From: Clostridia bacterium
GTDB taxonomy: Bacteria > Bacillota_A > Clostridia > Oscillospirales > CAG-272
Direction of reading: 5' to 3'
Assembly (NCBI GenBank): GCA_017467225.1
Contig: JAFTSR010000270.1
Coordinates: 1 to 5,513 of the forward strand
Length of the DNA: 5,513 nt
Part shown: positions 1 through 5,513 of the stretch, piece after piece
How positions within the stretch are numbered: the first letter of the stretch is position 1
Layout: every line of letters begins with the position of its first letter
Notes under the pieces: generated by a model
Databases searched by the model: none
The model's input: only the letters and a program-made list of their open reading frames with translations
Told to the model about the DNA's origin: nothing
Translations under genes and position numbers: made by a program

Positions 1-154
1 AGTGGGTAGAGGTATAAAGCACGCGGTCCAGACGGAGCAGACCGGTGTATTTATCAAGCTCGTATTTGCAGCTGCTTCCTTTGGAGATCTCGATGACTGC
101 TGAGAAATCAGTAGGGGCGATGGCGCTGGGATCGATATCATGCCAGATGTTCAT
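1..154 (-). CDS. ppa: Inorganic pyrophosphatase, family I (N-terminal part)
   Basis: This is the first 51 codons of a soluble family I inorganic pyrophosphatase, which hydrolyses cytoplasmic PPi to phosphate and so pulls nucleic acid, protein and lipid synthesis forward. It continues past the left window edge. My own translation begins MNIWHDIDPS and contains the family signature IEISKG (residues 21-26), KYELDK (30-35) and LDRVLYTSTH (42-51). Glu22, Lys30, Glu32 and Arg44 match active-site positions known from the E. coli enzyme (E20, K29, E31, R43). The start is ATG at 154-152, preceded on the minus strand by GAGAGGT at suitable spacing. It lies 27 bases after the obg stop codon with no terminator between them, so co-transcription with obg is likely. 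The catalytic aspartates lie outside the window and could not be checked. Confidence 0.93.
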   Translation of the reverse strand, partial: MNIWHDIDPSAIAPTDFSAVIEISKGSSCKYELDKYTGLLRLDRVLYTSTH

Positions 155-181
155 AACATTACCTCTCTTTTTTTGTTTTAT

Positions 182-1550
<1,369 letters not shown>

Positions 1551-1650
1551 AGCCAGGTACCAAACTGCACATACTCGATCCGTTCAACCCCGTCATCTGC
1601 ATAAAAACTTCAAATCAATCCCATATTCCAAAAGTTTTTTGAAGGGGGTG

Positions 1651-1685
1651 CGGGGGAAAACTTTTTTTCAAAAAAGTTTCCCCCG
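1651..1685. repeat. Long imperfect hairpin after der
   Basis: The arm at 1651-1667 (CGGGGGAAAACTTTTTT) pairs with 1670-1685 (AAAAAAGTTTCCCCCG), leaving one bulged A and a 2-base loop. It starts 16 bases beyond the der stop codon in the direction of transcription, so it would fold at the 3' end of the der message. It lacks a clear trailing U-tract on the minus strand. Protection of the der 3' end or partial termination is possible. Its design (G/C block, then A/T block, then tight loop) matches the hairpin at 1481-1519, which supports treating both as the ends of one element. Confidence 0.8.
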
Positions 1686-1701
1686 CCTCATTTCTCTCCC
1701 C

Positions 1702-3033
1702 TTACGTCGACGTGTCGCCCTTTTGCTTGATGATCATGCGGATGGGCGTGCCTTCAAAGCCGAAGGTGTCGCGCAGGCAATTTTCGATATAGCGTTGGTA
1801 GGAGAAGTGGAACAGCTCCACGGAATTGCAGAACAGCACAAAGGTGGGAGGTGCCACGGCATTCTGGGTCATATAGTAGATCTTGAGTCTACGACCCTTG
1901 TCGGAGGGCGGCTGCGTGCGGTTGGTCGCCTCGGACAGCACGTCGTTGAGGATACCGGTGGTAATGCGCATGTTGTGCTGCTCGTGCACCTTACAGATCA
2001 TCTCAAAAATGTTGGGAAGACGCTGACCGGTCAATGCAGACACGTAAATCTGCGGCGCGTAGGGCATGTACGCCAGCGCCTCGCGAATCTTGCGTGTGAA
2101 CTCACCCATGGTCTTGGAGTCCTTCTCGACCAGATCCCACTTGTTGACTACGATAATGCTCGCCTTGCCTGCCTCGTGCGCAATGCCGGCGATCTTCTCG
2201 TCCTGCTCGGTAATGCCCTCGGAGGCATCGATCATAATCAGGCAAACGTCGGCACGCTCGACCGCCATGTGCGCGCGCAGAACGCTGTATTTTTCAATCT
2301 TGTCGTTGACCTTGGACGAGCGGCGGATACCGGCAGTGTCGATAAAGGTAAAGCGACCGTACTCGTTTTCCACCACGGTGTCCACGCTGTCGCGCGTCGT
2401 GCCGGCAATGTTGGAAACGATCATGCGCTCCGCACCGACAAAGCGGTTGACGATCGAGGATTTTCCGGCGTTCGGCTTGCCGATGACCGCCACACGGATG
2501 GAGTCGGGCTCCTCTTCCTCCTCCTCGGTGTCGGGCAGTGCCTCAATGCAGGCGTCAAGCAGGTCACCCGTGCCCGAGCCGTGTACCGACGAAACGGCAA
2601 TGGGATCGACGTCAAAGCCCAGCTCGTAAAACTCGTAAAATTCAAAGGGAAGGTCGCCGATGCGGTCACACTTGTTGATACAGGGGATGATCGGCTTGCC
2701 GCTGCGCTTCAGCATAACGGCAATATCGCGGTCAGCCGCCGTCACGCCCGTGTGCACGTCACACAGGAAAATAATAACGTCCGCCGTGTCAATGGCGATC
2801 TGCGCCTGGTTGCGCATCTGCACAAGAATGGTATCATCGGTGCGAGGCTCGATACCGCCGGTATCGATCATAACCAGCGTGCGTCCGCGCCACTCGGTCT
2901 CGCCGTAAATGCGGTCGCGCGTCACGCCGGGCGTGTCCTCGACAATGGAGCGACGCTCTCCGATCAAGCGGTTGAACAGCGTGCTTTTTCCTACGTTAGG
3001 TCTGCCGACTACGGCAATAATGGGTTTACTCAT
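1702..3033 (-). CDS. der: Ribosome biogenesis GTPase Der (EngA)
   Basis: This is a complete 443-residue Der, the essential bacterial GTPase with two G domains in tandem, which acts in maturation of the 50S subunit. G domain 1 shows GRPNVGKS (10-17), DTGG (57-60) and NKCD (120-123). An acidic linker follows, with six consecutive glutamates at 170-175. G domain 2 shows GKPNAGKS (185-192), DTAG (232-235), NKWD (297-300) and SAL (332-334). The C-terminal KH-like domain spans about 355-438, including the LKIYYMTQ stretch and a PPTFVLF segment. Length and domain order are those of the family. The ATG at 3033-3031 follows GGAG on the minus strand. The gene begins 18 bases after the DUF512 gene's stop codon, so the two are almost certainly co-transcribed. 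All nucleotide-binding motifs are intact. Confidence 0.98.
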   Translation of the reverse strand: MSKPIIAVVGRPNVGKSTLFNRLIGERRSIVEDTPGVTRDRIYGETEWRGRTLVMIDTGGIEPRTDDTILVQMRNQAQIAIDTADVIIFLCDVHTGVTAADRDIAVMLKRSGKPIIPCINKCDRIGDLPFEFYEFYELGFDVDPIAVSSVHGSGTGDLLDACIEALPDTEEEEEEPDSIRVAVIGKPNAGKSSIVNRFVGAERMIVSNIAGTTRDSVDTVVENEYGRFTFIDTAGIRRSSKVNDKIEKYSVLRAHMAVERADVCLIMIDASEGITEQDEKIAGIAHEAGKASIIVVNKWDLVEKDSKTMGEFTRKIREALAYMPYAPQIYVSALTGQRLPNIFEMICKVHEQHNMRITTGILNDVLSEATNRTQPPSDKGRRLKIYYMTQNAVAPPTFVLFCNSVELFHFSYQRYIENCLRDTFGFEGTPIRMIIKQKGDTST

Positions 3034-3051
3034 ATCTATCTTCTCCGTCCT

Positions 3052-4401
3052 TTATTCTTCTCTACTTGCATCATACAGCGGCGTGTCGTCATTGACGCCC
3101 AGCATCGCCGTTAAAAATCCTGCGCCGTCGTTGGGACAGACCCGCACGGGCACGCCCAGCCTTTGCGACAGCTCCATGGGTGTCATGCCGCACAGGAACA
3201 AGTCGCCGTCGGCGCGCAGCGTATTGGCCGGGATCAGCACCTCGTCGCCAAGGTCAAGCCCTTGCAGCTGCTCTGCCATATCGTGGCCGGTCAGAAGCCC
3301 TGCCACCGTAATGGTCTCGCCGAAAAAGTGGTTGACCACGGGAACAACCGCAATTTCCAAGCCTTCTACCGCCGCCTCCAGCTCACCGCACAGCGTGCGG
3401 ATGCTCTCACTTGCAGCCACGCCCGTCACGGCCGTCACACGGCGCGGCGCACGGTAATTCTCCAGATCGTCCTCTAAAAATTGCATCTCAAAATGGAACT
3501 CGTGCGAGAGTGAGGTCACCATGCCGATGCCGTCCTCCAGCTGAGAATACTCCTCATAGTAGGCATCCTCCGGCAACGTAAGTCCGCCCTTGATATACAT
3601 CTCGTCCGCGCAGAAGAAGACGCGCCGTCCGTATTCTGCAACGCAGCGGTCGCCCACCTCGCTCACCTGCGCGATGATGGCGCGGCATTCCTCGGGAGTA
3701 TACGGCTCCAGGGGATACAGCTTTTGTCTGTATCTCGTCAGCCCTGCAGGAACGATGGACACGCTGTCCAGGGCAGGCATGTAGGCAAGCAGGTCGCGCA
3801 TGGTGCGATCAAGCGCCGCTCCGTCGTTGATGCCGCGACACAGCACCACCTGCGCGCAGATGCGGATGCCTGCGTCCGCCAGCAGACGCAGATAGGAAAG
3901 CACCTCGCCGGCGTGCTTGTTGCGCATCATTTTGACGCGCAGCTCGGGATCGGTGGTGTGCACCGACACGTTGATGGGAGAGATGTGCATCTCGATGATG
4001 CGCTCAATATCACGCGGTGAAAGATTGGTCAGCGTGACGTAGTTGCCGTGCAAAAAGGAAAGTCGGCTGTCGTCGTCCTTGAAATACAGCGTCTGCCGCA
4101 AACCACGGGGCAGCTGATCGATAAAGCAGAAAATGCAGCGGTTTTCGCAGGAGTGCTTCTCGTCCATCAGAGGTGTTTCAAATTCCAGTCCGATGTCATC
4201 GTATTCACCCTTGGTCATGGAAAGCTCCAGCATCTGTCCATCGCGCAGGACAGCCAGCGTAATGGTGCGATTTGCCAGATGAAAGCGATAATCCAGCACG
4301 TCGTTGATGTCGCGTCCGTTGATGGTATACAGCACGTCGCCGGCGCGGATACCTGCGCGCGCCGCACGCGAATGTGCACCGACACTGATGATTTTTACCA
4401 T
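3052..4401 (-). CDS. DUF512 family protein (PDZ, radical SAM and DUF512 domains)
   Basis: This 449-residue protein belongs to the DUF512 family, widespread in Clostridia and cyanobacteria and without an established reaction. The N-terminal 60 or so residues are PDZ-like (GAHSRAARAGIRAGDVLYTING). A radical SAM region follows with the cluster motif C85-x3-C89-x2-C92 inside SCENRCIFCFIDQLP, then KDDDSRLSFLHGNYVTLTN (109-126), a strong family signature. The DUF512 region covers about 215-425, with YSQLEDGIGMV (285-295), FFGETITVAGLLTG (359-372) and GDEVLIP (385-391). I chose the ATG at 4401-4399 because AGGAGG (4409-4414) sits 7 bases upstream and the PDZ domain begins there. A longer frame to 4530 would read through the promoter. 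The gene opens the minus-strand train and is followed 18 bases later by der, a common clostridial arrangement. Family assignment is firm; the function is unknown. Confidence 0.93.
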   Translation of the reverse strand: MVKIISVGAHSRAARAGIRAGDVLYTINGRDINDVLDYRFHLANRTITLAVLRDGQMLELSMTKGEYDDIGLEFETPLMDEKHSCENRCIFCFIDQLPRGLRQTLYFKDDDSRLSFLHGNYVTLTNLSPRDIERIIEMHISPINVSVHTTDPELRVKMMRNKHAGEVLSYLRLLADAGIRICAQVVLCRGINDGAALDRTMRDLLAYMPALDSVSIVPAGLTRYRQKLYPLEPYTPEECRAIIAQVSEVGDRCVAEYGRRVFFCADEMYIKGGLTLPEDAYYEEYSQLEDGIGMVTSLSHEFHFEMQFLEDDLENYRAPRRVTAVTGVAASESIRTLCGELEAAVEGLEIAVVPVVNHFFGETITVAGLLTGHDMAEQLQGLDLGDEVLIPANTLRADGDLFLCGMTPMELSQRLGVPVRVCPNDGAGFLTAMLGVNDDTPLYDASREE

Positions 4402-4455
4402 GCATTTCCCTCCTCTCACCGCCAAGCGGTCATAGTACGGCATTATATTCTCTTT

Positions 4456-4484
4456 ATTATACCACACTTTTTGCCGTTTGTCAA
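4456..4484 (-). promoter_or_regulatory. Consensus sigma-A promoter for the DUF512-der train
   Basis: On the minus strand a perfect -35 TTGACA (complement of 4479-4484) is separated by exactly 17 bases from a perfect -10 TATAAT (complement of 4456-4461). Transcription should begin near 4449, leaving a leader of about 48 bases before the ATG at 4401. A small hairpin in that leader (ACCGC at 4418-4422 against GCGGT at 4426-4430) sits just upstream of the Shine-Dalgarno. Perfect hexamers with optimal spacing predict strong, largely constitutive expression. Confidence 0.88.
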
Positions 4485-4537
4485 AGCCTTTTCTCGTACA
4501 TCGAGTGGAAAAAGCAAAAAAGTTGCGCATTTTTCCC

Positions 4538-4566
4538 TTGAAAAAACGGACGATATGTGATATAAT
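4538..4566 (+). promoter_or_regulatory. Near-consensus sigma-A promoter for the DUF6062 gene
   Basis: A -35 TTGAAA (4538-4543, one mismatch to consensus) and a perfect -10 TATAAT (4561-4566) are 17 bases apart. The start would fall around 4572-4574, giving a leader of about 25 bases that contains AAAGGA (4585-4590) and ends at the ATG at 4598. It is divergent from the minus-strand promoter, and the two -35 boxes are separated by 53 bases. Confidence 0.87.
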
Positions 4567-4597
4567 AGCCTATACTACCGTTTGAAAGGATATTGCC

Positions 4598-5320
4598 ATG
4601 GAACAGATCTACACCATACCGGTCAACGAAGCCTTTGAATGGAGCCGCGATGACCACAGCTGCGGCTGCCCCGTTTGCACCATTTACAACCGTCTGGAGG
4701 AAAACGAGCTGGATCTGATCCTGGGAGCATCCATGATGGAGCCGGATATCCGTATCAAAACCAACGAGACCGGCTTCTGCCGCACCCACTACGACATGAT
4801 GTTCGTCCGCAAGAATCGCCTTGGCATGGCGTTGACACTGGAGAGCCATCTGGCAGAGCTGCAAAAGGATCTGACCGAGGCCGCTTTGCCCTTCGTTCAG
4901 CCCAAGGGCGACAAGCCTGCAAGACGGCTGGCCAAGCTGATGGACGACTGTTATGTTTGCAATCGCATCGAATTCAACTTTGCGCATATGATCGAAACCG
5001 TCGTCCTTTTGTGGGATACCGACGAGGAATTTGTCAAAAAGCTCAAGGCGCAGCCCTACATCTGCCTGCCGCATTACCGCCGCTTACTTGACTGCGCCCA
5101 CGTGCGTCTGTCCAAGAAAAAGCAGCCCGCCTTTGCCGCAGACCTGGCATCGGTGGTCATGCCCTACATGAAGGAGCTCAACGACGATATCAGCTGGTTC
5201 TGCAAAAAATTTGACTATCGCTACGACCAGGAGCCCTGGTACAACTCCAAGGACGCCGTCGAGAGATCCATCCGCTTTTTGCGCGGAGACTTGCATAAAG
5301 AACCCAAAAAAGTGAAATAA
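4598..5320 (+). CDS. DUF6062-type protein with two Cys/His modules
   Basis: This is a complete 240-residue protein that I recognise as resembling the clostridial DUF6062 family; no reaction is known. There is no signal peptide or membrane segment, so it is probably cytoplasmic. Two spaced metal-ligand-like modules are visible. The first is C24-P-V-C27 paired with C61-R-T-H64, plus an extra Cys22. The second is C118-Y-V-C121 paired with C156-L-P-H159. The gap between pairs is nearly equal (33 and 34 residues), which suggests an internal duplication and zinc or another bound metal. Another cysteine lies at 202, and the C-terminus is lysine-rich. The ATG at 4598 follows AAAGGA with 7 bases of spacing and its own promoter. 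The methyltransferase gene starts 22 bases after the stop codon, so they probably form an operon. The family name comes from memory of conserved phrases such as LILGASMMEPD and is less certain than the gene call. Confidence 0.85.
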   Translation: MEQIYTIPVNEAFEWSRDDHSCGCPVCTIYNRLEENELDLILGASMMEPDIRIKTNETGFCRTHYDMMFVRKNRLGMALTLESHLAELQKDLTEAALPFVQPKGDKPARRLAKLMDDCYVCNRIEFNFAHMIETVVLLWDTDEEFVKKLKAQPYICLPHYRRLLDCAHVRLSKKKQPAFAADLASVVMPYMKELNDDISWFCKKFDYRYDQEPWYNSKDAVERSIRFLRGDLHKEPKKVK

Positions 5321-5332
5321 TTTCAAAATATC

Positions 5333-5337
5333 GAGGT
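5333..5337 (+). promoter_or_regulatory. Shine-Dalgarno supporting a CTG start
   Basis: GAGGT at 5333-5337 lies 5 bases before the CTG at 5343, a workable spacing for initiation there. It is the only good ribosome-binding site between the DUF6062 stop codon and the conserved methyltransferase motif, and it decides the start chosen for that gene. Confidence 0.6.
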
Positions 5338-5342
5338 CAAAA

Positions 5343-5513
5343 CTGATCGATCTACTCAATCGTCACAAGCAGTTTATTCTCACCCACCTGCGCGAGGGTG
5401 ACGTTGCCGTGGATTTCACCATGGGCAACGGACACGACACCGCCTTTCTCTCCAAAACGGTCGGTTCCACGGGTCACGTCTACGCCTTTGATATTCAGGA
5501 GCAGGCGCTGACC
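5343..5513 (+). CDS. mnmM: Class I SAM-dependent methyltransferase, MnmM/YtqB-like (N-terminal part)
   Basis: These are the first 57 codons of a Rossmann-fold methyltransferase that runs off the right window edge. The SAM-binding motif I is VDFTMGNGHDT (residues 23-33), and the second strand ends in the acidic Asp50 of VYAFDIQ. Both closely resemble Bacillus YtqB, known as MnmM, which methylates the wobble uridine modification (nm5s2U to mnm5s2U) in tRNA; older annotation calls the family a putative rRNA methylase. The frame is open from 5316, after a TGA at 5313-5315, but has no ATG, GTG or TTG before motif I at a sensible place. The first GTG (codon 23) and ATG (codon 27) fall inside motif I. 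CTG at 5343 follows GAGGT and gives a natural N-terminus (IDLLNRHKQFILTHL). It is likely co-transcribed with the preceding gene. The family call is firm; the exact substrate is inferred. Confidence 0.82.
   Translation, partial: MIDLLNRHKQFILTHLREGDVAVDFTMGNGHDTAFLSKTVGSTGHVYAFDIQEQALT

Noticed and set aside
1551..1628. Small peptide frame (17 codons) or internal promoter in the core of the spacer on the minus strand
   Set aside because: The short frame has no Shine-Dalgarno. No pair of -35 and -10 boxes with acceptable spacing was found.
4402..4530. Upstream extension of the DUF512 protein by 43 residues, or use of the ATG at 4443-4441
   Set aside because: The extension reads through the TTGACA/TATAAT promoter. 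The ATG at 4443 would sit about 6 bases from the predicted transcript start with no Shine-Dalgarno. The ATG at 4401 has AGGAGG and begins directly at the PDZ domain.
4481..5359. Minus-strand open frames opposite the DUF6062 gene
   Set aside because: The plus-strand gene has a promoter, a ribosome-binding site and a patterned Cys/His protein. The opposite frames show none of these.

Overview
The window looks like chromosomal DNA from a Gram-positive anaerobe of the Clostridia (Bacillota), plausibly a gut Oscillospirales-type lineage. This rests on three things: an Obg with the long C-terminal OCT domain, a DUF512 radical SAM gene directly before der, and strong AAAGGAG/AGGAGG ribosome-binding sites with sigma-A promoters. 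The exact taxon is inference. Coding density is high, and no CRISPR, phage, transposase, tRNA or rRNA gene was seen.

The left four fifths is a minus-strand gene train, read from right to left. It starts at a consensus sigma-A promoter near 4456-4484. It then runs through a PDZ/radical SAM/DUF512 protein (3052-4401), the double GTPase Der (1702-3033), a 239-base spacer, the GTPase Obg (182-1462), and the first 51 codons of a family I inorganic pyrophosphatase (1-154, cut by the window edge). Der and Obg are both ribosome-assembly (50S) GTPases. Their proximity to the DUF512 protein suggests, by context only, a link between that uncharacterised radical SAM enzyme and ribosome biogenesis. Pyrophosphatase removes PPi made by biosynthesis.

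The der-obg spacer is not ordinary intergenic DNA. It holds a roughly 205-base non-coding element (1481-1685) with a long hairpin at each end, imperfect inverted sequences facing inward, and one smaller hairpin. It resembles a MITE or dispersed palindromic repeat and may attenuate or insulate obg expression.

The right fifth is transcribed on the plus strand from a near-consensus sigma-A promoter (4538-4566), divergent from the first. It encodes a 240-residue DUF6062-type protein (4598-5320) with two Cys/His-rich modules, then the start of a MnmM/YtqB-like class I SAM methyltransferase (5343 to the window end). The methyltransferase has no ATG, GTG or TTG at a plausible position and appears to start at a CTG behind a good Shine-Dalgarno sequence.

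Most of the window is housekeeping. No clear new defence or mobile system is visible. The points most worth attention are the palindromic element, the Cys/His architecture of the DUF6062 protein, and the probable CTG start.
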